Shown in pieces: positions 52,877 through 64,000 of a stretch of 64,000 nucleotides of DNA. The stretch comes from Paenibacillus amylolyticus (GTDB lineage: Bacteria; Bacillota; Bacilli; Paenibacillales; Paenibacillaceae), in NCBI RefSeq assembly GCF_001570725.1, contig NZ_BCNV01000001.1, positions 186,001 through 250,000 on the forward strand, written 5' to 3'. The translations under genes and the position numbers were made by a program. The notes under the pieces were generated by a model, which saw only the letters and a program-made list of their open reading frames with translations, was not told the DNA's origin and did not search any database. Each line of letters begins with the position of its first letter. Position 1 is the stretch's first letter.

Positions 52877-53926
52877 ATGTACGATGTATTGGTTATCGGA
52901 GCTGGACAAGCAGGCTTGGCAGCAGGTTACTATCTTCAGCAGTCGGGGTTAACTATTTTAATCGTTGATGCTGCCTCATCTATCGGGGAATCTTGGCGTA
53001 AACGGTACGATTCCTTACGTCTTTTTACCCCGCGAATGTATGATGAGTTACCTGGAATGCCTCTTAGTGGAAATGAAAATAGTCTGCCAAGCAAAGATGA
53101 AATTGCAGATTATTTGGAAAGTTACGCCAAGCAAATGCATCTTCCTATAAAGTTAAACTGTTTAATCTCCCGTCTCACGAAGCAAGATGAGATGTACTAT
53201 GCTGAAACTAATGATGGAATGATTGAAGCGCGCAATATTATCGTTGCGACGGGGCCTTTCCAGACCAAGAATGTTCCTCAGTTTGCGAAATCATTATCCG
53301 AGCATGTGATTCAGCTTCACTCATCAGAATATAGAAATATTTCTCAATTGATCCCTGGAGCAACAGTAGTTGTAGGCGGAGGCAATTCAGGTGCCCAAAT
53401 CGCTGTAGAGTTAGCATCAGATGAACAACAAACCGTATACATATCCATAGCTCGAAATATTACTTTTAGGCCTTTGCATATCATGAAACGAAGTATATTC
53501 TGGTATTTTGAAAAGCTAGGCGTATTACGTGCAAGTGCAGATCGTATGGTTGGAAAATGGTTGCGAAATCAGCCTGAGTACGTATATGGTTATGAGTTAA
53601 AAGAGTTGATGATCGAAGGGAAAGTTAACATGCGCCCACGTGCTGTAAATGCAATAGATGACCGCATCCTATATGAGGATGGTAGTGAGACACGAATAGA
53701 CAATATTATCTGGGCGACTGGATTTAAGCGAAACGATAGTTGGATCGATATCAATACTGCTTTTGATGCCCAAGGTGCAATTTTACATGAGAGAGGCGTA
53801 TCACCGGTTGCTGGACTGTACTTTGTAGGACTACCTTGGCAAACATCACGAGGTTCAGCACTGTTGGGATGGGTCAAGTACGATGCTCAGAGAATCGTTA
53901 GTCATATCAAAGGTAAATCATATTAA
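52877..53926 (+). CDS. Flavin-containing monooxygenase-like protein (CzcO type)
   Basis: About 349 residues. The FAD motif VLVIGAGQAGLAAGYYLQQ is at the N-terminus; a second, NADPH-binding GxGxxG-like motif VVVGGGNSGAQIAVEL is at about residues 158-173, with FDSLRLFTPRMYDELPG-like (YDSLRLFTPRMYDELPG) and WATGFKRN signatures of the FMO/CzcO group. ATG 52877 follows GGAGA by 8 bases; TTG 52862 and ATG 52868 are in frame. It probably oxidises or reduces an unknown substrate; a role in metal resistance is not shown. Confidence 0.85.
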   Translation: MYDVLVIGAGQAGLAAGYYLQQSGLTILIVDAASSIGESWRKRYDSLRLFTPRMYDELPGMPLSGNENSLPSKDEIADYLESYAKQMHLPIKLNCLISRLTKQDEMYYAETNDGMIEARNIIVATGPFQTKNVPQFAKSLSEHVIQLHSSEYRNISQLIPGATVVVGGGNSGAQIAVELASDEQQTVYISIARNITFRPLHIMKRSIFWYFEKLGVLRASADRMVGKWLRNQPEYVYGYELKELMIEGKVNMRPRAVNAIDDRILYEDGSETRIDNIIWATGFKRNDSWIDINTAFDAQGAILHERGVSPVAGLYFVGLPWQTSRGSALLGWVKYDAQRIVSHIKGKSY

Positions 53927-54071
53927 ACTATACAAAGCGATTGGAAGGTTATTCTGTCATCGTAGTGTCTGTGTAAATAACTTTAGTTCAACTTTATAGA
54001 TTAGATATCAGGAATGATTAGCAAATATCATAATTCACATTTTTGGGTATATTCCTAAAAGGAGGGATATT

Positions 54072-54419
54072 ATGAAATTGTTTAAACTGCCAATGATTCT
54101 TTGTGTTATAGTGCTTTTATCTATTCTCTCAGCTTGTGGTGCGGATGATATAATCCGCGGAAAGAGCGATAACTGGAATATAGCTCTTCAGAGATCGACA
54201 GGAATCTATACTATAACCTACATCGGTGATGAAAAGCGTATAAAGGATTTTGTGTTTGACCTTACTGGCAACAATTTATCACAACAGGGGAAATCACTTG
54301 AAGAAGAAGGGGTACCGTTCACAATGTCGGGAACAATTACTGAGACGGAGAAAATGAAAAATCCGATTACCTTTAAAATGAGTTGGAACAATCAAAGCGA
54401 GATTGTAACTTTTGAGTAA
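54072..54419 (+). CDS. Putative lipoprotein
   Basis: A 115-residue protein with a lipoprotein signal: hydrophobic stretch followed by LSAC with C22 as the lipid attachment residue. The mature part is a small beta-rich domain (NWNIALQRSTGIYTITYIGD). No family recognised. AAAAGGAGGG precedes ATG 54072. Its stop is followed by the hairpin at 54496-54525. Confidence 0.75.
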   Translation: MKLFKLPMILCVIVLLSILSACGADDIIRGKSDNWNIALQRSTGIYTITYIGDEKRIKDFVFDLTGNNLSQQGKSLEEEGVPFTMSGTITETEKMKNPITFKMSWNNQSEIVTFE

Positions 54420-54495
54420 CGCTCGTATGGTGGGGGTGTCCATCATTGGTTTGGTGGCAAACACTGAACTATTCAAACAGTACATATCACACGTA

Positions 54496-54525
54496 AGGCC
54501 GTTCCTTCATGGAGCGGCCTTTTTA
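54496..54525 (+). terminator. Intrinsic terminator after the lipoprotein gene
   Basis: AGGCCGTTCC-ttcat-GGAGCGGCCT (54496-54520) with a T5 tail. Confidence 0.8.
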
Positions 54526-54537
54526 CACAATCGCATC

Positions 54538-55224
54538 TTATTTCGCAACAGTTATTTCAAACGTCGAGTGATCATGATCCTGAACGCTGAAGCGATATTC
54601 CAATCCGTTGCGAATAGTCGCTCCATCAAAATCAGACTGATTCACATCACGATCCAATAGACCGATATCCTGGATGACATCTTGTGCATCGTTATACGTG
54701 TACTCACTATTGGTTGTGAGAATGAGTGTGGCGATAGCAGTCAAAAAAATTCCACCCGTTGGTTTACGCGTATCACCAGTTCCATATAACCTGACTTCCT
54801 GTACGCTCTCATCTGCATTCACTACACCAACCAAGCGCAATTCATCATTGAATATATACTCGAAAGCGCTAGTGCCCTGCTCAGAAGAGTTATTCATATT
54901 CAAGCGGGTAATACTCAAACCATTCAGTCGGTATTTGCCCACGGCACCATTAAACTTGTTTTGGAATTCATCGGTAGTCATATGAAGACCAGAAAGTTCG
55001 ATCTGAGATGAAGGGGGCTGATCTTCTCCAGACTGAGAAGAGTTCGAAGATAAAGTCAGCATGCCATACAACCCAATTGAAGCAATGGCAAAACAGGCCG
55101 TTGTTAGAAAAATGTATTTGATCGGCAACCTATTACCTTTGCGCATAGATAAGATCATCAGAACAAGAAATCCCAAGAAAGTAATGAAACCAAGAATGAA
55201 AAGAGCGGTAAACAGATATTGCAA
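54538..55224 (-). CDS. Membrane protein of unknown function
   Basis: A 228-residue protein with two N-terminal transmembrane segments (about 3-25 and 37-60) and an exported domain of about 160 residues (LHMTTDEFQNKFNGAVGKY ... IRNGLEYRFSVQDHDHS). No family recognised. It starts at TTG (55224-55222) with GAGGTG about 6 bases upstream. It lies convergent with the lipoprotein gene and in the same direction as the VanZ-type gene. Confidence 0.65.
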   Translation of the reverse strand: MQYLFTALFILGFITFLGFLVLMILSMRKGNRLPIKYIFLTTACFAIASIGLYGMLTLSSNSSQSGEDQPPSSQIELSGLHMTTDEFQNKFNGAVGKYRLNGLSITRLNMNNSSEQGTSAFEYIFNDELRLVGVVNADESVQEVRLYGTGDTRKPTGGIFLTAIATLILTTNSEYTYNDAQDVIQDIGLLDRDVNQSDFDGATIRNGLEYRFSVQDHDHSTFEITVAK

Positions 55225-55331
55225 ATTCTCACCTCGTAATCAAAATAATTTCATCGTTCAAGCACCCCATTTATTATAATGTTCTCATGAAAAACTTCAA
55301 ACTCATACATCAAGGCAGGCAGAAGCTGAAA

Positions 55332-56759
55332 TCAATTCATTACTGCTGGGATCAAAGCATCCCAATGCTCTCCATTGATCTCTCCTTCGAATCGATAAAC
55401 TGGCTGATAATAACCTTTCGAATCATAGGTGTAAGTCAATTCATACTTGTTCACATTTAGTTTGTCTCCTTTCTTTAAGCTGTTATAGATATAAAAGTTT
55501 CCCTTGGGAATTTCTTCGTATGCCTCAGCCGGACTGATAATATCAACGACTCGCACATAAATATTTTTATTCATAAAGTATAATAAATTCTGAGGAATCA
55601 TAGGTTCTGCTGATGGGACAATGATAATTAGTCCGGTATCATAATCACTGTCACCCTTCGCGATATCTGTAACTTTTTTTTCGATATCCCATCGAACCGT
55701 GTCTCCATTTTGCGTGCTGAATATCGCTTTCTTAGGCAATAAGTCATTCTGAGTCAACCAACTGCCGTACTCTTGTCCTTGTTTGATTAAATCTTCAGGC
55801 TCTACAGGAGTGTTTGCTTCGATATTAGATGCCAGCGACCATGTGCCTCTGCTGACGTCATAATTAAAGGTAAATTCTGTTCCCGTATTGTCAAGAAAAG
55901 TCCAAATTCGGTTGTATCCATCAATAGATATGCTACCTTTCTGATGTAATTCAAAATAATCTTTCATTAGAGAGGCAACTCGTTTGGCATATTCCAGGTT
56001 GTGGATTTCACTACTGCGATAAAGAGACACTTTCTCGGCCTCATCCGGTAACCTTGTGTTAAGCGTGATTTCGACTTGATTCATATTTTGAGAAATAGCT
56101 GGACGTATGGAGAGATTACCAAGTTCTTTGTTGTGATAAATGATAAAAGCACTGGAAAAAAGCATCGTAAAAACTAGTGGTATGCAGAGTGCCTTCCATA
56201 GTGATCTTAAGGTGATCTTTCTTTGCTCAACACTGTCGAGGATCGCTCTCATCAACAAATATCCTGCCATACTACCTAGTGTATTATGTAGAATATCATC
56301 AAGTTCAAATATTCCCCTGCCGGTGCTCATTTGAAAAATTTCGATACCCAACGTTACCAACAGCGATATGAGTAGCACGGGCTTAACGTGACGCGTTTTC
56401 ATTCCGATATGCGGAAGTATGAAACCGAGTGGTGCGAACATCAACATGTTAAAAATGATGAGCTGAAATTCGCTCAACGACCATTGATTCCATGCATTTA
56501 TATAGCCACTGAATAGCTCTAAATTGATCCAACCCTCATAATTAGCTCCTCTGCTAAATGTGGTTAAAGTCATGACAATGACAAACCAACCCAAGAGCAA
56601 AAATGACGCTATAAATTGTCTCCGGGTTATGCTTCGTTTACCCCCTCTTTTTTTATATGCAATATACACGGAATAAGTAATACCGATTACAACAACTCCC
56701 GCAGCCAATGCAATAGCTAAGATAGGCAATATTCTGCCTATAATCTGTATTAAATCCAT
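55332..56759 (-). CDS. VanZ-family membrane protein with long C-terminal extension
   Basis: A 475-residue protein. The first about 200 residues are a VanZ-like membrane domain with five hydrophobic segments (NMLMFAPLGFILPHIGMKT, LGIEIFQMSTGRGIFELDDILHNTLGSMAGYLLMR). Residues 215-475 form an extracytoplasmic region of unknown type that I do not recognise (LYRSSEIHNLEYAKRVASLMKDYFELHQKG...). GGAGGG overlaps the longer ATG frame, so ATG 56759 is the start. It is a second VanZ protein beside the one at 19209, but larger than usual. Confidence 0.78.
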   Translation of the reverse strand: MDLIQIIGRILPILAIALAAGVVVIGITYSVYIAYKKRGGKRSITRRQFIASFLLLGWFVIVMTLTTFSRGANYEGWINLELFSGYINAWNQWSLSEFQLIIFNMLMFAPLGFILPHIGMKTRHVKPVLLISLLVTLGIEIFQMSTGRGIFELDDILHNTLGSMAGYLLMRAILDSVEQRKITLRSLWKALCIPLVFTMLFSSAFIIYHNKELGNLSIRPAISQNMNQVEITLNTRLPDEAEKVSLYRSSEIHNLEYAKRVASLMKDYFELHQKGSISIDGYNRIWTFLDNTGTEFTFNYDVSRGTWSLASNIEANTPVEPEDLIKQGQEYGSWLTQNDLLPKKAIFSTQNGDTVRWDIEKKVTDIAKGDSDYDTGLIIIVPSAEPMIPQNLLYFMNKNIYVRVVDIISPAEAYEEIPKGNFYIYNSLKKGDKLNVNKYELTYTYDSKGYYQPVYRFEGEINGEHWDALIPAVMN

Positions 56760-56892
56760 TTGTAAACCCTCCATTTATTTAATGTTCATTGTCAGCCTCT
56801 TGTTGGTTTAAAGTATAATCAATGTTGGTTGTAACTCCTATGTATCTATCTTTCACGAATCTTTCAATAATGTAAGGTTGTATGAATACAAA

Positions 56893-56930
56893 AAAAAGCA
56901 CTGCCGGCATACTGCCAGCAGTGCTTGCTT
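56893..56930 (-). terminator. Intrinsic terminator of lacZ
   Basis: On the minus strand AAGCACTGC...GGCA and its complement form a 12-15-bp stem followed by TTTTTTTTG. Confidence 0.85.
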
Positions 56931-56934
56931 GATG

Positions 56935-60087
<3,153 letters not shown>

Positions 60088-60089
60088 TC

Positions 60090-60095
60090 ATTATA
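60090..60095 (-). promoter_or_regulatory. lacZ -10 element
   Basis: A perfect TATAAT on the minus strand, about 36-40 bases before lacZ. The -35 position (TTTTCT) matches the consensus poorly, which fits a promoter needing an activator, such as the divergent AraC regulator. Confidence 0.5.
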
Positions 60096-60147
60096 GAATT
60101 GAATTGATACTTAGAAAATAAAGAATATTGCCCATATATATCACAAT

Positions 60148-61014
60148 ATGAAACTAACGACGGAGAGAGTGGTGTACTGGATGGATACCCGGATTTTTTT
60201 TGGTAAAACAGAAGAAGCTGCTCGCCTGCCGATCTATATGACCACGGTTGGATACTGGGAGCACCAATATGAAACTGAGCGTCCAGAGGGATTCCCGGAT
60301 TATCAGATCCACCAGATCATTCATGGTCAGGGGAGACTAATTATACAAGACGAAGAGTACATCGTCGGACCAGGTGACGTTTTCGTTCTGTACCCTGATG
60401 TTCCGCATAAATATATGCCCATCAGTGACCGCTGGGAGCTGGCTTGGGTCTCGTTTCAGGGGAGAGAGGCCAGTCAGCTATTATCTTATGCAGGTATTAC
60501 CGGTTCACGCGTGTGCAGACTCCGGACAGCCACACTGCTGCATGGACTGGAGCAACTTCTGGTTAGAGGTGAGAATGGCGGTGATACGGATTATGCAGAT
60601 TACGATGTGGAGTGTTCCAAACAATTATATGCTCTGTTGCTGGATCTGAAGCCACTACTCATCGTATCTGCCAACTATAATGATGATCTGGAGCGCTTGA
60701 AGCCTGTGCTGCGTTATATCGCAGAGCATCTGGATCGTTCACTGTCGCTGAAGGAACTGGCCGATGTGGCGGTCGTGTCTCCTCAATATTTGTGCAGACT
60801 GTTTCAGAAGGCGCTCCATACCAGACCTGTATTTTACGTGAACCAGGAACGAATCAATCGGAGCAAACAACTCATGTTCAGTGAGAGAGAGCTCCGAATC
60901 TATGAAGTTGCTGATCGGGTGGGCTACGAGAACGCCAGTTATTTCTGTGCGATGTTCAAAAGGCATACAGGCATGAGTCCGGAGCGTTTCCGTAAACTGC
61001 ACGGACTGAGTTGA
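60148..61014 (+). CDS. AraC-family transcriptional regulator
   Basis: A 288-residue regulator with an N-terminal cupin ligand domain (about 25-150; QIIHGQGRLIIQDEEYIVGPGDVFVLYPDVPH) and a C-terminal double helix-turn-helix (about 195-288; LSLKELADVAVVSPQYLCRLFQK and VGYENASYFCAMFKRHTGMSPERFR). It is divergent from lacZ, so it is probably its activator, with a sugar ligand. The start is uncertain: ATG 60148 has no RBS, and ATG 60181 has GGAGAG 13 bases upstream. Confidence 0.88.
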   Translation: MKLTTERVVYWMDTRIFFGKTEEAARLPIYMTTVGYWEHQYETERPEGFPDYQIHQIIHGQGRLIIQDEEYIVGPGDVFVLYPDVPHKYMPISDRWELAWVSFQGREASQLLSYAGITGSRVCRLRTATLLHGLEQLLVRGENGGDTDYADYDVECSKQLYALLLDLKPLLIVSANYNDDLERLKPVLRYIAEHLDRSLSLKELADVAVVSPQYLCRLFQKALHTRPVFYVNQERINRSKQLMFSERELRIYEVADRVGYENASYFCAMFKRHTGMSPERFRKLHGLS

Positions 61015-61019
61015 TGGAG

Positions 61020-63074
61020 TTACAATTTCAATGCTCCACTTGCGGTAGGAGCAACAGAGTATACCTCACTTAAATGACATGCCAGATACACCTTCATCCA
61101 ACCCTCGGAATCGTTCAGATCAACACCTAGAATCTCCTCTATTTTGCGCAGGCGCAGGTACAACGTATTGGTATGAATATGCAGACGTTCGGCTGTGGTT
61201 TGCACTGAACGATTCGCGGCAATGTAGGTTTTGAGTGTGAGTTCAAGTTCTCCTGATTTTTGCTGTTGAAGAGGGGACAGAATTTCGTGAATGTAGTTCT
61301 CGATATCGGACGGTTCCTGATTCAGAAACAGCCGATTAATCCCGATTTCTTCGTAGAGCATCAGGCCCGCTTTGTTCTGTTTCAGCAAAAAGGACAACGA
61401 GCGTGTAGCCTCGTCATTGCTTTTGGACACATATTCAAGCCCTTGATAAAGTCCACCAATGCCAATGGATAGGGCAGGAGTCTTGGAGGTGGTCCATTTC
61501 TCCACGGCCGTTTCCAGTCTGTTGATGATCCAGTGTCTGACCTTTGGCTCGGATGCAGCAGCCAGAATCGTAATTTTGTGATGTGCACTGAACAATAGAT
61601 GTTCACGGGTGCCCAGCTCCTTTTCGATAAATCCAATCAACTTGCGTACCCAATTTTCAGTTGTTTTCATATCAGGATGTTCCCCATAGAGCTGCAATTG
61701 AGCGACGAACAAGGACTGATGGGCTGGCAACTGAAAGCTGGAAAGTCGGGCCTCCAACTGCTGTGGTTCTCTATACTGCACCAGATCGCTGAAGAAATCG
61801 TGGTTTTTCCGATAGGACATCTCGGTGAGTGAGTAAGTATTCACCATCTCTAGCATCACAATAGCTCCGCCTTGTTCCAAAATCACATGATCCAACTGCC
61901 CTAAAGGATGATCTAATTGGATGGCAAAACAGCCAAGCACCAGAGATCCATTCACAATGGGATAGAGGTAATAATCGCTATGATCTGCTCCACCGGATAA
62001 GGTGATGGGGTTAAACTGACTGTCCAGAACGGTATAGATATCGAGCTCACTTAGCAAGGCACTTTCCGGGATGAGCGGGTACCAGTCATTCCTCGCCATG
62101 TCCACATAATAGGTGGGAAGCTTCAGCATCGATCCAACCGTCTCAATGATATGTCCAAGGCTCACATGTTCTATGGAAAGTGCCGTGAATTGATTATGGA
62201 TTTCATTGCGGCTAACGAGATATCGGTTCGTTTCCAGCAGTTCTGAATACATGGTGGCGTTGGAGATGGCAATGGCTGCCTGATCCGCAAACCCCTGCAT
62301 TATATTCAGATCATGTGGGGCAAATCGTCTGTTTTGTTCAAATTGGTATACCAGCATCACCCCGATTTTGTGGGTGTTCATAGTCACGGGAACGGCGATA
62401 AGTCCTTTTGCCATAATACCGTCAGGCAGTGAACTTACAATGATATCCGCATTCTCCTGACTGACATTGCCCATATCTTCAAAGGCATCATCCGGTGTGC
62501 TATACATTCGGCCAATGCCTTCCTCGTATACTTTTCCCGTAATGCCCTCATCCAGCTCGCCCTGATATTGATACACACTATCCTGAAAACCGACTTTGGC
62601 TCTAGGGATCATCTTGCCAGAGTCCGGATCAACCATCATGAACAGTCCGCAGGAAAGGGAGGGGATGACATGCAGCGCATTCTCCATGATTTTGAGTAAC
62701 AAGTCATTCAGCTCCAGGGAACAGGTCAGCTCCCGCAGTCCGGTCAACCATCGATCATTGTGTGCACGTTCCATCTCAATCTGCTGTTTCAGCAGTCCTT
62801 CCCGAATCAAAGACTCCAGACGTTCACTCTGTAGCAGAGTCAGTTGCTTCTGGGTATCGATAACCACACGAATGTTGATATTGGACAAAAAAACAAACGT
62901 ATACCTGAGAATCTTCCAGGATGACTCGAGCTGTTCTTGATCTGTATATTCAGGTACCTCTCCTTCACGCAGCCAGTTATTCCACTGGAAATCGTATTCA
63001 TCCTTGATCCAGATTCCGTACGGAGCAGATCCAAAGACCTGAACCATAAATGAGCGAACCGCTTCATGAATCAT
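61020..63074 (-). CDS. GAF-containing PucR/CdaR-like transcriptional regulator
   Basis: A 684-residue regulator. A helical N-terminal part (about 1-115), a GAF domain (about 120-270; GLIAVPVTMNTHKIGVMLVYQ ... GFADQAAIAIS), a linker and a second sensory region (about 290-430), a GGDEF-like PucR middle domain (about 435-560) and the C-terminal HTH_30 helix-turn-helix (about 600-665; SVQTTAERLHIHTNTLYLRLRKIEEILGV). PucR/CdaR regulators respond to small ligands. AAAGGGG precedes ATG 63074. It is divergent from an amidohydrolase and likely controls it. Confidence 0.9.
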   Translation of the reverse strand: MIHEAVRSFMVQVFGSAPYGIWIKDEYDFQWNNWLREGEVPEYTDQEQLESSWKILRYTFVFLSNINIRVVIDTQKQLTLLQSERLESLIREGLLKQQIEMERAHNDRWLTGLRELTCSLELNDLLLKIMENALHVIPSLSCGLFMMVDPDSGKMIPRAKVGFQDSVYQYQGELDEGITGKVYEEGIGRMYSTPDDAFEDMGNVSQENADIIVSSLPDGIMAKGLIAVPVTMNTHKIGVMLVYQFEQNRRFAPHDLNIMQGFADQAAIAISNATMYSELLETNRYLVSRNEIHNQFTALSIEHVSLGHIIETVGSMLKLPTYYVDMARNDWYPLIPESALLSELDIYTVLDSQFNPITLSGGADHSDYYLYPIVNGSLVLGCFAIQLDHPLGQLDHVILEQGGAIVMLEMVNTYSLTEMSYRKNHDFFSDLVQYREPQQLEARLSSFQLPAHQSLFVAQLQLYGEHPDMKTTENWVRKLIGFIEKELGTREHLLFSAHHKITILAAASEPKVRHWIINRLETAVEKWTTSKTPALSIGIGGLYQGLEYVSKSNDEATRSLSFLLKQNKAGLMLYEEIGINRLFLNQEPSDIENYIHEILSPLQQQKSGELELTLKTYIAANRSVQTTAERLHIHTNTLYLRLRKIEEILGVDLNDSEGWMKVYLACHLSEVYSVAPTASGALKL

Positions 63075-63207
63075 AGCAAACGTACCCCTTTCGTGTTCAC
63101 ATGGAAAAATGCTTACATATATAACATGATCATCACTATGCTGTGTAATTTATAATCTATATTGTTTATATCACCATAATTATAATCAGAATGCTGTTGC
63201 TATCAAC

Positions 63208-63244
63208 AATGACATTATACATTTGCAACTTATATAATGTCATT
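63208..63244. promoter_or_regulatory. Mirror-symmetric divergent promoter palindrome
   Basis: AATGACATTATA (63208-63219) and TATAATGTCATT (63233-63244) form a perfect 12-bp inverted repeat with a 13-base centre. On each strand it yields ATGACA, 18-base spacer, TATAAT: on + at 63209-63214 and 63233-63238, on - at 63243-63238 and 63219-63214. The two promoters would overlap fully and exclude each other. It serves the amidohydrolase (+) and the PucR-like regulator (-), and may also be an operator. Confidence 0.65.
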
Positions 63245-63299
63245 AACTTTAACACGATACAATTTCATCGTAGTACAACAGTAGAGAGGTGGAGTGCAG

Positions 63300-64000
63300 A
63301 TGAGTCAAATTACTGCTTTTGTAGGTGCATTGTTGATTGATGGACAAGGTGGAGAGCCTGTTTCCGATAGTGTGGTTCTGGTTCAGAATGGGAAATTCAT
63401 AGCTGCGGGCGCGAAGGCAACCGTCCCAATTCCGGAACATGCCGAGCTTGTTGATGTAACAGGCAAAACGGTGATGCCCGGATTAATTGATGCTCATGTC
63501 CATGTACACGGGGCCAAAAATCTGAATATGGCTGCGGTGGCGCTGGAAGCCAATGAACTTCAGATGGGAAGAGCACTTCAGGATCTGCCGAAGCTAATCA
63601 ACGCGGGCTTTACAACCGTCAGGGATGTCGGAAGCCATGTTGCTGTATACATTCGCGATCTGATCAAGGAAGGTGTGGTGAAGGGGCCGCGGATTAAAAC
63701 TTCCCGTCATATGCTTTCTCAGACGGGTGGGCATGCAGATATCCATATGATTCCAACGGAACTGAATATCTTCACCGTGTGTGACGGCGTTCCGGAAGTC
63801 ATTAAGGCAACTCGCACGCAGTTCCGTGAAGGGGCGGATTTTATTAAAGTGTGTTCCACAGGCGGGGTACTTTCGGAGAAAGATGACCCTCGCTGGTCGC
63901 AATTCCGCATGGATGAGCTGAAGGCAATCGTGTATGAAGCGGAAGCGGTACAGTCTTATGTGGCTGCACATGCGCAAGGTGCACAGGGGATCAAAAATGC
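63300..64000 (+). CDS. Amidohydrolase family protein (partial, runs off the window)
   Basis: The first 233 complete codons are in view. It is of the imidazolonepropionase/prolidase-like amidohydrolase type: VMPGLIDAHVHVHGAKN carries the H-x-H metal ligands, FIKVCSTGG has the position of the metal-bridging carboxylated lysine, and TVRDVGS is conserved. AGGTGGAG precedes ATG 63300. No signal peptide is seen, so it is cytoplasmic. The substrate, perhaps a peptide, N-acyl or heterocyclic compound, cannot be read. It is divergent from the PucR-like regulator and shares its palindromic promoter. Confidence 0.88.
   Translation, partial: MSQITAFVGALLIDGQGGEPVSDSVVLVQNGKFIAAGAKATVPIPEHAELVDVTGKTVMPGLIDAHVHVHGAKNLNMAAVALEANELQMGRALQDLPKLINAGFTTVRDVGSHVAVYIRDLIKEGVVKGPRIKTSRHMLSQTGGHADIHMIPTELNIFTVCDGVPEVIKATRTQFREGADFIKVCSTGGVLSEKDDPRWSQFRMDELKAIVYEAEAVQSYVAAHAQGAQGIKN

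Overview
The window looks like a chromosomal segment of a Paenibacillus or a close relative (inference from gene content, not from a database match). Spore genes (an H-type SASP, a GerAB-type permease), T-box leaders, a CIRCE operator, mixed ATG/TTG/GTG starts with strong Shine-Dalgarno sequences, and the gene order tsaE-tsaB-rimI-tsaD ... ABC-F ... moaC ... tatA-tatC-groES-groEL (the ydi-groESL arrangement of Bacillus) all fit. I saw no rRNA, tRNA, CRISPR array or insertion sequence.

Region 1 (about 0.5-20.4 kb, all + strand) is an exopolysaccharide cluster of the Wzx/Wzy type. It holds a PHP phosphatase, chain-length co-polymerase and BY-kinase control module; a UTP-glucose-1-P uridylyltransferase, ManC and a UDP-glucose dehydrogenase for precursors (UDP-Glc, GDP-Man, UDP-GlcA); an initiating phosphoglycosyltransferase; a two-piece PssD/PssE transferase and four further glycosyltransferases; a pyruvyl transferase; Wzy polymerase and Wzx flippase; an LCP ligase; a secreted GH74-like hydrolase; and two small membrane proteins. 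The run ends at a 16-bp-stem terminator.

Region 2 (20.5-37.9 kb) is mixed. It has a Cys-rich small protein with an ABC exporter, an AI-2E-family permease, a GntR/YtrA-like repressor with a membrane protein and a secreted hydrolase, a CNNM/CorC transporter, cardiolipin synthase and a YitT protein. A minus-strand block follows: GerAB-like permease, stand-alone LigD ligase and polymerase, a CatE-like dioxygenase and Ku, i.e. a spore-linked NHEJ set. Then come an acidic small protein and SspH.

Region 3 (38.1-52.7 kb) is the conserved housekeeping locus: t6A genes (tsaB is frameshifted here), rimI, tsaD, a repeat, two tandem leucine T-boxes ahead of a solitary leuA, an isolated cluster of DnaA boxes between convergent genes, ABC-F, 5-formyl-THF cyclo-ligase, moaC, moaB, tatA-tatC and HrcA/CIRCE-controlled groES-groEL.

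Region 4 (52.8-64 kb) holds a flavoprotein monooxygenase, a lipoprotein, two membrane proteins (one VanZ-type with a long unknown C-terminal part), lacZ divergent from an AraC regulator, and a GAF/PucR regulator divergent from an amidohydrolase cut by the window end. The last two share a mirror-symmetric promoter palindrome.

The observations I would follow first are the DnaA-box cluster at 44.1-44.4 kb, the mirror-symmetric divergent promoter at 63.2 kb, the tsaB frameshift, and the GH74-like enzyme inside the EPS operon.
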